A program made the translations under genes and the position numbers. 64,000 nt of DNA. It comes from Panulirus ornatus (lineage: Eukaryota; Arthropoda; Malacostraca; Decapoda; Palinuridae). Below are positions 22,830-34,959 of this stretch, in pieces. Positions within the stretch are counted from its first letter, which is position 1. The number at the start of each line of letters is the position of its first letter. Below the pieces are notes generated by a model. That model saw nothing but the letters and a program-made list of their open reading frames with translations. It ran no database searches and was not told the origin of the DNA. The stretch covers positions 7,177,404 to 7,241,403 of the forward strand of contig NC_092235.1 in NCBI RefSeq assembly GCF_036320965.1, written 5' to 3'.

Positions 22830-24691
22830 GTTTTGGCTCTGAGTTAAACGAAGCTCAAGGGTAAAGGGAAGAATGGTTTGGGAATGTCTCGAAAGTAAAG
22901 TCAGGGGTTGGTGAGAGGACAGGAGCATAGGAAGGTATAGCACTACTCCTGAAGCAGTTGTGGGAGTATGTGATAGAGTGTAAGAAAGTAAACTTTAGAT
23001 TGATATGTGTAAAAATGAAAGTAGATGGAGAGAGGCGGGTGATTATTGGTGCCTATGCACCTGGCCATGAAAAGAAAGATCATGAGAGGCAAGTGTTTTA
23101 GGAGTAGCTAAGTGAGTGTGTTAGCAGCTTTGATGCACGAGACCGGGTTATAGTTATGGGTGATTTGAATGCAAAGGTGACTAAAGTGACGGCTGAGGGA
23201 ATAATTGGTGTACATGGAGTGTTCAGTGTTGTAAATGGAAATGGTGGAGAGCTTTTAGATTTGTGTGCTGAGATAAGGCTGTTGATTGGGAATACCTGGT
23301 TTAAAAAGAAAGATATACATAAGTATGCGTATTTAAGTAGGAGAGATGGCCAGAGAGCGTTACTGGATTACGTGTTATTTGATAGGCGCGTGAAAGATAA
23401 ACTTTTGAATGTTAATGTGCTGAGAGGGGTAACTGGAGGGATGTCTGTTCATTATCTTGTGGAGGCGAAGGTGAAGATATGTAGAGGATTTCAGAAAAGA
23501 AGAGAGAATGTTGGGGTGAAAAGAGTGATGAGAGTAAGTGAGCTTGGAAAGGAGACTTGTGTAAGAAGGTATCAGGAGAGATTCAGTGCAGAATGGAAAA
23601 AGGTGAGAGCAAATGACGTAAGGGGAGTGGGGAAGAATAGGATGTATTTAGGGAAGCAGTGATGGCTTGCGCAAAAGATGCCTGTGGCATGAGAAAGGTG
23701 GGAGGTTGGTAGATATGAAAGAGCAGTGAGTGGTGGGATGAAGAAGTAAGATTGTTAGTGAAAGAGAAGAGAGAGGCATTTGGACGATTTTTGCAGGGAA
23801 ATAGTGTAAATGATTGGGAAATGTATAAAACAAAGAGGCAAGAGACCAAGAGAAAATGTGCAAGAGGTGAAAAAGAGTGCAAATGAGAGTTGGTGTGAGA
23901 GAGTATCATCAAATTTTAGGGAGAATAAAAAGATGTTTTGGAAGGATGTAAACAAAGTGCGTAAGACAAGTAGGAGAAAAGTGAGAGGGAGGTGGAGTGA
24001 GTATTTTGAAGGTTTGTTGAATGTGTTTGAAGATAAAAAGTGAGATATAGGGTGTTTAGGTCGAGGTGGTGTGCGAAGTGAGAGGGTCAGGGAGAATGAT
24101 TTGGTAAACAGAGAAGACTCAGTGAAAGTTTTGCGGAAGACGAAAGCCGGCAAGGCGGCGGTTTTGGATGGTATTGCTGTGGAATTTATCAAAAAAAGAG
24201 TTGACTGTGTTGTTAACTGATTGGTGAGAATATTCAGTATATGTATGGCTTATGGTGAAGTACCTGAGTATTAGCGGAATGCATGTATAGTGCCACTGTA
24301 CAAAGGCAAAGGGCATAAAGGTAAGTGTGCGAATTACAGATGTATAAGTTTGTTGACTATTCCAGGGAAATTATATGGTAGGGCATTGATTGAGAGGGTC
24401 AAGGGATATACAGAACATCAGATTGGAGAGGAGCAGTGTGGTTTCAGAAGTGGTAGAGGATGTGTGGATCAGGTGTTTACTTTGAAGAATGTATGTGAGA
24501 AATACTTAGAAAAGCGATGAATTTGTATGTAGCATTTAGGGATCTGGAGAAGGCATATGACAGAGTTGATAGAGATGCTCTGTGGAGTGTATTATGAGTA
24601 TATGGTGTGGGAGGTAGGTTGCTAGAAGCAGTGAAATGCTTTTATCAAGGAAGCAAGGCATGTGTACGTGTTGGAAGAGAGGAAAGTGATT
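22830..24691 (+). mobile_element. second RTE-like LINE, 5' half only, unit A
   Basis: An older copy of the same LINE family. The 5' region (TGTTTTGGCTCTGAG, CGAAGCTCAAGGGTAAAG) matches the 5' end of the LINE at 13065-16118. The EN relic (GDLNAKVTK; 23156-23662), linker and RT follow (IGEEQCGFRSGRGCVDQVF at about 24420-24475). Many stops and shifts, e.g. TTTTAGGAGTAG near 23097. It is cut at 24691, after EESDW of the RT, where unit B begins. Confidence 0.88.
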
Positions 24692-24707
24692 GGGTAAAAC
24701 TGAAAGT
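24692..24707. other. tandem duplication junction with 16-nt copied insertion
   Basis: GGGTAAAACTGAAAGT sits between the end of unit A (..AAGTGATT) and the start of unit B (GATATGGGTAAAACTGAAAG). The insertion duplicates the first bases of unit B. The two joined LINE positions (mid-RT to EN) are not homologous. Confidence 0.85.
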
Positions 24708-26349
24708 GATATGGGTAAAACTGAAAGTTGTTGGAGAGAGATGGGTGATTATTGGTGCATATGTACCTGAACATGAGAAGAAAGAGCATGAGAGGCAAGT
24801 GTTTTGGGAGCAGCTGAGTGACTGTGTTAGTGGTTTTGATGCACGAGACCGTTTTATAGTGATAGATGATTTGAATGAAAAGGTGAGTAATGTGGCAGTT
24901 GAGGGAATAATTGGTATACATGGGGTGTTCAGTGTTGTAAATGGAAATGCTGAAGAGCTTGTAGATTTATGTGCTGAAAAGGAACTGGTGGTTGGGAATA
25001 CCTGGTTTAAAAAGAGAAATGTACATAAGTATACGTATGTAAGTAGGAGTGATGGCCAGAGAGCGTTATTGGATTACACGTTGATTAAAAGGCGCGCGAA
25101 AGAGAGACGTTTGGATGTTAATGTGCTGAGAGGTGCAAGTGGAGGGATGTCTGATCATTATCTTGTGGAGGCAAAGGTGAAGATTTGTAGAGGTTTTCAG
25201 AAAAGACGAGAGAATGTTGGGGTGAAGAGAGTGGTGAGAGTAAGTGAGCTTGGGAAGGAGACTTGTGTGAGGAAGTACCAGGAGAGACTGAGTACAGAAT
25301 GGAAAAAGGTGAGAACAAAGGACGTAAGGGGAGTGGGGGAGGAATGGGATGTATTTAGGAAAGCAGTGATGGCTTGTGCAAAAGATTCTTGTGGCATGAG
25401 AAGCGTGGGAGGTGGGCAGATTAGAAAGGGTAGTGAGTGGTGGGATGAATAAGTAAGATTATCAGTGAAAGAGAAGAGAGAGGCATTTGGGCGATCTTTG
25501 CAGGGAAATAATGCAAATGAGTGGGAGATGTATAAAAGAGAGAGGCAGGAGGTCAAGAGAAAGGTGCAAGAGGTGAAAAAGAAGGCAAATGAGAGTTGGG
25601 GTGAGAGAGTATCATTAAATTTTAGGGAGAATAAAAAGATGCTTTGGAAGGAGGTAAATAAAGTGCGTAAGACAAGGGAACAAATGGGAACTTCAGTGAA
25701 AGGGTCTAATGGGGAGGTGATAACAAGCAGTGGTGATGTGAGGAGATGGAGTGAGTATTTTGAAGGTTTGTTGAATGTGTATGATGATAGAGTGGCAGAT
25801 ATAGGGTGTTTTGGTCGAGGTGGTGTGCAAAGTGAGAGGGTTAGGGAGAATGACTTGGTAAACAGAGAAGAGGTAGTAAAAGCTTTCCGGAAGATGAAAG
25901 CCGGCAAGGCAGCGGGTTTGAATGGCATTGCAGTGGAATTTATTAAAAAAGAGGGTGACTGTATTGTTGACTGGTTGGGAAGGCTATTTAATATATGTAT
26001 GATTCATGGTGAGGTGCGTGAGGATTGGCGGAATGCTTGCATAGTGCCATTGTACAAAGGCAAAGGGGACAAAGGTGAGTGCTCAAATTACAGAGGTATA
26101 AGTTTGTTGAGTATTTCTGGTAAATTATATGGGAGGGTATTGATTGAGAGGGTGAAGGCATGTACAGAGCATCAGATTGGGGAAGAGCAGTGTGGTTTCA
26201 GAAGTAGCAGAGGATGTGTGGATCAGGTGTTTGCTTTGAAGAAAATATGTGAGAAATATTTAGAAAAGCAAATGGATTTATATGTAGCATTTATGGATCT
26301 GGAGAAGGCATATGATAGAGTTGATAGAGATGCTCTGTGGAATGTATGA
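24708..26349 (+). pseudogene. LINE endonuclease, linker and RT relic, copy B
   Basis: The EN frame includes [13 protein letters not shown], where the usual GDLN reads DDLN, and [13 protein letters not shown] with the Asp retained. WWDE-stop at 25450 is followed in frame by KEKREAFGRS and the RT fingers. MDLEKAYDRVDRDALWNV ends in TGA at 26347. The stop positions match units A and C. Confidence 0.85.
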
Positions 26350-26361
26350 AGAATATATGGT

Positions 26362-27402
26362 GTGGGAGGCAAGTTGTTAGAAGCAGTGAAAAGTTTTTAT
26401 CGAGGATGTAAGGCATGTGTACGTGTAGGAAGAGAGGAAAGTGATTGGTTCTCAGTGAATGTAGGATTGCGGCATGGGTGTGTGATGTCTCCATGGTTGT
26501 TTAATTTGTTTATGGATGGGGTTGTCAGGGAGGTGAATGCAAGAGTTTTGGAAAGAGGGGCAAGTATGAAGTCTGTTGGGGATGAGAGAGCTTGGGAAGT
26601 GAGTCAGTTGTTGTTCGCTGATGATACAGCGCTGGTGGCTGATTCATGTGAGAACTACAGAAGCTGGTGACTGAGTTTGGTAAAGTGTGTGAAAGAAGAA
26701 AGTTAAGAGTAAATGTGAATAAGAGCAAGGTAATTAGGTACAGTAGGGTTGAGGGTCAAGTCAATTGGGAGGTAAGTTTGAATGGAGAAAAACTGGAGGA
26801 AGTAAAGTGTTTTAGATATCTGGGAGTGGTTTTGGCAGCGGATGGAAGAATGGAAGCAGAAGTTAATCATAGGGTGGGGGGAAGGGGCGAAAATTCTGTG
26901 AGCCTTGAAGAATGTGTGGAAGCCGAGAACATTATTTCGGAAAGCAAAAATGGGTTTGTTTGAAGGAATAGTGGTTCCAATAATGTTGTATGGTTGCGAG
27001 GCGTGGGCTATGGATAGAGTTGTGCCCAGGAGGGTGAATGTGCTTGAAATGAGATATTTGAGGACAATATGTGGTGTTAGGTGGTTTGATCGAGTAAGTA
27101 ATAATAGGGTAAGAGAGATGTGTGGTAACAAAAAGAGTGTAGTTGAGAGAGCAGAAGAGGGTGTTTTGAAATGGTTTGGTCGCATGGAGAGAATGAGTGA
27201 GGAAAGATTGACAAAGAGGATATATGTGTCAGAGGTGGAGGGAATGAGGAGAAGTGGAAGACCAAATTGGAGGTGGAAAGATGGAGTGAAAAAGACTTTG
27301 AGTGATCGGGGCCTGAACATGCAGGAGGGTGAAAGGCGTGGAAGGAATAGAGTGAATTGGAACGATGTGGTTTGCCGGGGTCGACGTGCTGTCAAGGATT
27401 GA
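26362..27402 (+). pseudogene. LINE RT palm and C-terminal domain relic, copy B
   Basis: GGKLLEAVKSFYRGCKACVR, MSPWLFNLFMDGVV and LLFADDTALVAD are followed by a frameshift near 26652. The C-terminal domain resumes at 26667 and, after a second shift near 26880, at 26905-27402. Residues ERGASMKSVGDERAW match the young LINEs at 13.1-16.1 and 62.5-64 kb, not unit A. Confidence 0.85.
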
Positions 27403-27835
27403 ATCAGGGCATGTGAAGCGTCTGGGGTAAACCATGGAAAGTTCTGTGGGTCCTGGATGTGGAAAGGGAGCTGTGGTTTCGGTGAATTGTTACATGACAG
27501 CTAGAGACTGAGTGTGAACGAATGGTGCCTTTGTTGTCTTCCTAGCGCTACCTCGCGCACATAAGGGGGGAGGGGGTTGTTATTTCATGTGTGGCGGGGT
27601 GGCGATAGGAATGAATAAAGGCAGACAGTATGAATTATGTACATGTGTATATATTTATATGTCTGTGTGTGTACATAGAATATATACGTTGAGATTTATA
27701 GGTATGTATATTTGCGTGTGTGGATGTGTATGTATGTACATGTGTATGTGAGTGGGTTGGGCCATTCTTTCGTCTGTTTCCTTGCGCTACCTCGCTAACG
27801 CGGGAGACAGCGACAAAGCAAAATGATAATAATAA

Positions 27836-28009
<174 letters not shown>

Positions 28010-28257
28010 CTGAAGCTTATTGTTGAGATTTTCACATTTTTCCCACTTTGAGTTGTGTAGAATGTGAAATTTATTCATCTTTATATGTGTATACTGATAG
28101 TGCTTTTGTATTAAATGTAGCAAAAAAGTTTTGCCAAAGTTAAAGGTTAACGGATAATGGAGGATCCAGAGAGTCGTTAGCAGTAATAGGAACGTGTACA
28201 TAACCTCACAGAAAATTAATCCTTGGCTGTGACAACAGTTGTGTCATGAATAGTATA

Positions 28258-28348
28258 TCCTTCGAGCCAGATTCGAACCAGCGACCTATGGATGTCTGTT
28301 TAAGATTCCAACTACAGTCCACCGCTCTACCAACTGAGCTATCGAAGG
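28258..28348 (-). tRNA. tRNA-Tyr (GTA) with 18-nt intron, unit B
   Basis: Identical to the unit A gene, with the same perfect acceptor stem, split anticodon loop and B box. The flanks are also nearly identical. Confidence 0.95.
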
Positions 28349-28809
28349 ATGAGGAAAGTAGAGCAGTTTGTACGAAAATATTTTTGGAAACTGTCGATTT
28401 TGTGTTGTTGAGTTAGGAGTGGTGGGAGGATTTTTAAGGTGCCGGGTGGCTTTTAATGGAAGAATTATCGTGTGTGGGGCTTCTCGTGTTTTGCTCGATG
28501 AGCGTTTCACACGTAAACTCCCTTACTTCTTTATTGCTTTGATATTTCGTATTTCTGTCCTGATGCATAACACTTAAATTCATGGACTTGCCTCGTTTTC
28601 GACAACGTCTTCGCAAGTATAAATCTAGTCCCATCCTTAGCACCAGAATGACTCGACATCAAGCATTATTCATTAAGTTCCAAAGCCAATCTTTTGTCTC
28701 TCAATTGTTGAACCTCCGATACACCTGGTCTTCACCGAGCGTCGCTTTCTGAGCGTCGAGAATGTTAATAGCTGATCGAAGAGGCCGGAAATGGCGTTCT
28801 TTCTTTTTA

Positions 28810-29094
28810 TTACGGTTGCCTGTGTTCACTATCAGTCACATCGTAACTCCAGTAAGGATTAACACTGTTTTCCTGTGATCGAGGCCAATGTCTGAGATGA
28901 TGATATTCCAGATCTTCGTGTGACACTAAGTCCACACTTCTGACATAGGATCTGGGGGGTTTTGAATATTTGGCTGTTTCACTTAATACATGAAAATCTA
29001 TCAAGTAGTTTCTTGTCTTCCGGTGCTCTGTGGTAATAATTTCAGTATTCATGATTTTTTTGTTAATAATAGATTCGTTTGTATTTGTGGTCAT
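28810..29094 (-). CDS. hypothetical 94-codon ORF, unit B
   Basis: Same sequence as the unit A frame at 20683-20967. Not recognised. Being a copy inside a recent duplication, it adds no evidence of function. Confidence 0.2.
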   Translation of the reverse strand: MTTNTNESIINKKIMNTEIITTEHRKTRNYLIDFHVLSETAKYSKPPRSYVRSVDLVSHEDLEYHHLRHWPRSQENSVNPYWSYDVTDSEHRQP

Positions 29095-29126
29095 AGCTAA
29101 AAGACGGGTTAAGCCGCGCGTGGAAG

Positions 29127-30841
29127 CACCCCTGTTCCTGTGACGGACGAGACGGGAGTAATTACTTTGCTTTCAGTGTATGGCGTCTGATGTGTGAGAG
29201 GCAGTTTTCCCACAGGCTAGTAACACTTGACTCATTTAAAAGAATTTTCAACCCTTCCTGTGTATGGTACATATCTTTACCACTTGTCTATGACTCATAC
29301 ATACTACTACAAGTTTTGATGTTTATGGCTCTAACAGCGAAGATTCTTGTGTGAAAGAGGCAACCCAGCTGCATAATCTCTTTTAAAACCAAATGATATA
29401 AAGAAAATAATAAAGATGATTTCGTCAATATCAAGTTGTAGGGTTGTAGGGATGGAAGTAACAAAGACTATACAGACAAGAAGAGGGATGATACACTTGT
29501 GGAGAAAATTGGTCGTTACGCTAAAGAATGGAGTAGTTAGCATTCCGGCTACTTCGTTGTTAAGATGAAAACAAATGATAGTTTGTAGCTGTCACCAGCT
29601 GTAAGCCCTGTGGCTATTACCAGCTGTAAGCCCTGTAGCTGTCACCAGCTGTAAGCCCTACTTACGCAAGTTCATGTGCGTAGCAGAACGTCTGCACGTG
29701 TGCAGAGCATTCCACTGTAATCTATGCATGAAGCATGAAGATTTGTAGCTGCATTTACATGCTCTAAACTTATCATCGTAGTTTGACAGAAAAAAACTTC
29801 GTTTACAGGTTTGTAGGTGAGTGTTCTCATGAGATGTCGGCGTTGATGACTTCCATGTTATGGTATTATCTGAGGTGGGGCAGTTCCCTTAACCAAACAC
29901 GTCATGCAACCAATTGTCCTGGGCTGTCAAAAGTCATAATGATCTCATTGTAGCTGTACTACTCCTTTTTCTTCTTTACCCACTTTTGGCACTTTCATCC
30001 CAACTTATTCGTACATATATGAGATTATCACTTATTTCTCTGAAGTTCTCGATGCATTGCTGGACATTTTGTCGTCACCCCTGAGTCAGTCTGTAGATAC
30101 ATCATTTGCTGAAAGAATAACTCAAGATTTGTTCACGAGATGAACTTCCTACCTAAATATGTGACGTTCACCCATACTCTAAAATGCTTTGTCTGTATAT
30201 GGCTAGACAATTAATAGTTTAAAACTAAGCTCATATTTACACCATAGGTACTCTGTTGGTTGACTTAACTGGTTAGATTTGGGGGCACTTCGCTGCACAA
30301 ATTTAGCGACTTGAATAGAAAACATTTTTTGGCAGGTGCTATCGGGGTCTGATATATGCTTTGTGCACTTTTTTTCTCTGTTAGTATGGTGAGCTCTTGA
30401 TATGACCAGTCTGATTGGCCATTATGACTGGTGTATATGTGTATTTCTCCCTGATATTCTGCTGTGGTTGTAATTCATCTGAGGTTATCAGGTCTAATCT
30501 GCATATTCCTGACGTCTAGAAAAATACAGTGAAGTGTATAATGTAACGGTGATGTGAAATGACACTGGATTTTGGTGATGTATTCCAGCCTCCATGACGC
30601 ACTGTCGGGCTGGGTACACATCTATGAATAGCACTGTCTTGTGTCTTTTGGCTGATATTATATTTGTACAGTCTGTTGTAAAGCTGAGGGAGTCGAACGG
30701 TGTGATTCGTCCACAGATTATCTACTGACGAGATTTTTTTTCCCCACGTAATATTTAGTCGTAGTCGTGTTTATCTTAAAAGAAACTGCCTAAGCTTCCA
30801 GTAGGCATATTAATACTAAAATAACTTATATCAATTATTCA
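29127..30841. other. unit B unique sequence, no recognised gene
   Basis: Counterpart of 21000-22714. One private difference from units A and C is CACCCCTG against CACCACTG near 29127. Confidence 0.5.
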
Positions 30842-30925
30842 TATTCGCCATTTCTCGCATTAACGAAGTAGCGTTAAGAACAGAGGACTAGGCCTCAGAG
30901 GGAATATCATCACTTGGCCACAGGG
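30842..30925 (-). mobile_element. SINE tail, reversed, unit B
   Basis: Copy of 22715-22798. It again abuts the 5' region of the second LINE. Confidence 0.7.
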
Positions 30926-30956
30926 TCAATTTACGTTTGAGGAAAGGAACCTGGAT

Positions 30957-33900
30957 GTTTTGGCTCTGAGTTAAACGAAGCTCAAGGGTAAAGGGAAGAA
31001 TGGTTTGGGAATGTCTCGAAAGTAAAGTCAGGGGTTGGTGAGAGGACAGGAGCATAGGAAGGTATAGCACTACTCCTGAAGCAGTTGTGGGAGTATGTGA
31101 TAGAGTGTAAGAAAGTAAACTTTAGATTGATATGTGTAAAAATGAAAGTAGATGGAGAGAGGCGGGTGATTATTGGTGCCTATGCACCTGGCCATGAAAA
31201 GAAAGATCATGAGAGGCAAGTGTTTTAGGAGTAGCTGAGTGAGTGTGTTAGCAGCTTTGATGCACGAGACCGGGTTATAGTTATGGGTGATTTGAATGCA
31301 AAGGTGACTAAAGTGACGGCTGAGGGAATAATTGGTGTACATGGAGTGTTCAGTGTTGTAAATGGAAATGGTGGAGAGCTTTTAGATTTGTGTGCTGAGA
31401 CAAGGCTGTTGATTGGGAATACCTGGTTTAAAAAGAAAGATATACATAAGTATGCGTATTTAAGTAGGAGAGATGGCCAGAGAGCGTTATTGGATTACGT
31501 GTTATTTGATAGGCGCGTGAAAGATAAACTTTTGAATGTTAATGTGCTGAGAGGGGTAACTGGAGGGATGTCTGTTCATTATCTTGTGGAGGCGAAGGTG
31601 AAGATATGTAGAGGATTTCAGAAAAGAAGAGAGAATGTTGGGGTGAAAAGAGTGATGAGAGTAAGTGAGCTTGGAAAGGAGACTTGTGTGAGAAGGTATC
31701 AGGAGAGATTCAGTGCAGAATGGAAAAAGGTGAGAGCAAATGACGTAAGGGGAGTGGGGAAGAATAGGATGTATTTAGGGAAGCAGTGATGGCTTGCGCA
31801 AAAGATGCCTGTGGCATGAGAAAGGTGGGAGGTTGGTAGATAAGAAAGAGCAGTGAGTGGTGGGATGAAGAAGTAAGATTGTTAGTGAAAGAGAAGAGAG
31901 AGGCATTTGGACGATTTTTGCAGGGAAATAGTGCAAATGATTGGGAAATGTATAAAACAAAGAGGCAAGAGACCAAGAGAAAAGGTGCAAGAGGTGAAAA
32001 AGAGTGCAAATGAGAGTTGGTGTGAGAGAGTATCATCAAATTTTAGGGAGAATAAAAAGATGTTTTGGAAGGAGGTAAACAAAGTGCGTAAGACAAGTAG
32101 GAGAAAAGTGAGAGGGAGGTGGAGTGAGTATTTTGAAGGTTTGTTGAATGTGTTTGAAGATAAAAAGTGAGATATAGGGTGTTTAGGTCGAGGTGGTGTG
32201 CGAAGTGAGAGGGTCAGGGAGAATGATTTGGTAAACAGAGAAGACTCAGTGAAAGTTTTGCGGAAGACGAAAGCCGGCAAGGCGGCGGTTTTGGATGGTA
32301 TTGCTGTGGAATTTATCAAAAAAAGAGGTGACTGTGTTGTTGACTGATTGGTGAGAATATTCAGTATATGTATGGCTTATGGTGAAGTACCTGAGGATTA
32401 GCGGAATGCATGTATAGTGCCACTGTACAAAGGCAAAGGGCATAAAGGTAAGTGTGCGAATTACAGATGTATAAGTTTGTTGACTATTCCAGGGAAATTA
32501 TATGGTAGGGCATTGATTGAGAGGGTCAAGGGATATACAGAACATCAGATTGGAGAGGAGCAGTGTGGTTTCAGAAGTGGTAGAGGATGTGTGGATCAGG
32601 TGTTTACTTTGAAGAATGTATGTGAGAAATACTTAGAAAAGCGATGAATTTGTATGTAGCATTTAGGGATCTGGAGAAGGCATATGACAGAGTTGATAGA
32701 GATGCTCTGTGGAGTGTATTATGAGTATATGGTGTGGGAGGTAGGTTGCTAGAAGCAGTGAAATGCTTTTATCAAGGAAGCAAGGCATGTGTACGTGTTG
32801 GAAGAGAGGAAAGTGATTGGTTCTCAGTGAATGTCGGTTTGCGGCAGGGGTGTGTGATGTCTCCATAGCTGTTTAATTTTTTTATGAATGGGGTTGTTAG
32901 GGAGGTGAATGCAAGAGTTTTGGAGAGAGGGGCAAGTATGCAGCCTGTTGGGGATGAGAGGGCTTGGGAAATGAGTCAGTTGTTGTTATCTGATAATACA
33001 GCGCTGGTGGCTGATTCGTGTGAGAAACTGCAGAAGCTGGTGACTGAGTACAGTAAAGTGTGTGAAAATAAAAAACTGAGAGTAAATGTGAATAAGAGCA
33101 AAGTTATTAGGTTCAGTAGGTTTGAGGGACAAGTAAATTGAGAAGTAAGTTTGAATGGAGAAAAACTGGAGGAAGTGAAGAGTTTTAGATATCTGGGAGT
33201 GGATTTGGCAGCGGATGGAACAATGGAAGCGGAAGTGAGTCACAGGATGGGGGAAGGGGCCAAGGTTCTGGGAGCGTTGAAGAATGTGTGGAAGGCGAGA
33301 ACGTTATCCCGGAAAGCAAAAATGGGTATGTTTAAAGGAATAGTGGTTCCAACAATGTTTTATGGTTGTGTGGCATGGGCGATGAATAGAGTTGTGCGGA
33401 AGAGGGTGGATGTGTTGGAAATGAGATGTTTGAGGACAATATGTGCCGTGAAGTGGTTTGATCGAGTAAGGAAAGGGTAAGAGAGATGTGTGGTATTAAA
33501 AAGAGTGCGGCTAAGAGAGCAAAAGAGGGTGTATTGAAATGGTTTGGTCACATGAAGAGAATGAGTGAAGAAATATTGATAAAGAGGATATATATGTCAG
33601 AGGTGGAGGGAACGAGGAGAAGTGGGATACCAAATTAGAGGTGGAGGGATGGAGTGAAAAAGATTTTGAGCGATCGGGGCCTGAACATACTGGAGGGTGA
33701 AAGGCGTGCAAGGAATAGAGTGAATTGGAATGATGTGGTGTACCGGGGTCGACGTGCTATCAGTGTGGATTGAACCAAAGCATGTGAAGCATCTGGGGTA
33801 AACCTTGGAAAGCTTTGTGGGCCTGGATGTGGAAAGGGGGCTGTGGTTTCGTTGCATTACACATGACAGCTTGAGTCTGAGTGTGGACGAACGTGGCTTT

Positions 33901-34195
33901 AGTTTTCCTTTCCTAGCGCTACCCTGCGCGCAGGCGGGGGATGGGGGTGTCATTTCATGTGTGACGGGGCGGCGGCGAGAATGGAAGAAGGCAGCATGTA
34001 TGAATATGTGCATGTGTATACATTTATATATCTATTTATATATATGTATGTATACATTGAAACGTATAGGTAAGTATATGTGCGTATGTGGACGTTTATG
34101 TATATTCCTGTGGATGTGGGTGGGTTGGGCCGTTCTTTCGTCTTTCTCCTTGCGCTACCTGGCTAACGCGGGAAACTGTGACAAAGTATAATAAA
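30957..34195 (+). mobile_element. second RTE-like LINE, whole copy (dead, older)
   Basis: The intact-length version of the element cut off in unit A: 5' region from 30957, EN relic 31283-31789, linker, RT pieces 32417-33141, C-terminal domain 33151-33770 and a long 3' UTR to 34195 with TTGGGCCGTTCTTTCGTCT and GCGCTACCTGGCTAACGCGG. It carries many stops and frameshifts in every domain. It ends ACAAAGTATAATAAATG and runs into a long ATT/AGT tract, as RTE-like elements often end in a microsatellite. Confidence 0.88.
31283..33770 (+). pseudogene. EN-RT relic of the second LINE
   Basis: The EN keeps VMGDLNAKVTK and [13 protein letters not shown] (Asp of SDH lost). The RT keeps VPLYKGKGHKGKCANYR, IGEEQCGFRSGRGCVDQVF and a decayed motif C (LLLSDNTALVAD), where FADD has become LSDN. 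The C-terminal part reads SFRYLGVDLAADGTMEAEV and MFYGCVAWAMNRVVRKRVD. Clearly non-functional and more diverged than the other copies. Confidence 0.85.
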
Positions 34196-34401
34196 TGAAT
34201 GTATATTATTGTTATCATTATTATTATTACTAGAAGTAGTAATAGTACTAGTATCAGTAACATTGGTAGTAGTAGTAATATCAGTAATATCAGTAGTAGT
34301 TGTAATTGTGGTAGTAATAATAATGCTATCATTATCATTGTAATTATTATTATGATTACTATCATTATCATTATGATTACTATTATTATCATTATTATTA
34401 C

Positions 34402-34445
<44 letters not shown>

Positions 34446-34569
34446 CTGATAATAGTGGTAATATTAGTTAATATTATTATTACTAGTAGTTGTAATAGTG
34501 GTAGTAATAATAATGCTATTAAATTATCATTATCATTATCATCATTATTACTAGTAGCAGCAGTAGTAA

Positions 34570-34610
<41 letters not shown>

Positions 34611-34690
34611 ATAGTAGTAGTAATAGTAGTAGTATTAGTAATATCATTATTAGTAGTAGTTGTAATACTCATAATACTAGTAGTATTTCT
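34196..34690. repeat. imperfect trinucleotide (ATT/AGT) tract
   Basis: About 490 bp of mixed ATT, AGT and TAG repeats with pure (AGT)n runs at about 34403-34444 and 34570-34610. The long low-complexity frames on both strands are artefacts of this composition. Confidence 0.95.
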
Positions 34691-34879
34691 AGAACACAGT
34701 GATACAAATTACTTGTATATCTGTTCAGATGTTTCACACAATCTTTTTAATCGTACGACCGCGCAGGCTCCTGCCGTTACTTGGGAATACTTTTGTTTTA
34801 GAAGTCTTTTATAAATGGGATGAAGCGGTTGTGTGGTTACGTTTAGAAAAGAATGAACGTAAATTGTAATGTGTTTGTA

Positions 34880-34952
34880 GCCTCGATGGCGCAGTAGGCA
34901 GCGCGTGAGTCTCATAATCTCAAGGTCGTGAGTTCGATCCTCACTCGGGGCA
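34880..34952 (+). tRNA. tRNA-Met elongator (CAT)
   Basis: Acceptor GCCTCGA/TCGGGGC with one wobble, discriminator A. D arm GCGCAGTAGGCAGCGC. Anticodon arm TGAGT-CTCATAA-TCTCA with CAT. T arm GTGAG-TTCGATC-CTCAC. TTTT at 34956-34959 is a Pol III terminator. All arms pair well and the length is 73 nt, so this is probably a functional gene. A 6-nt-deleted relative lies at 40121-40187. Confidence 0.92.
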
Positions 34953-34959
34953 GAAGTTT

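Noticed and set aside
34096..34814. Thr/Asn-, Ile- and Val-rich frames on both strands
   Set aside because: Low-complexity translations of an ATT/AGT trinucleotide tract.
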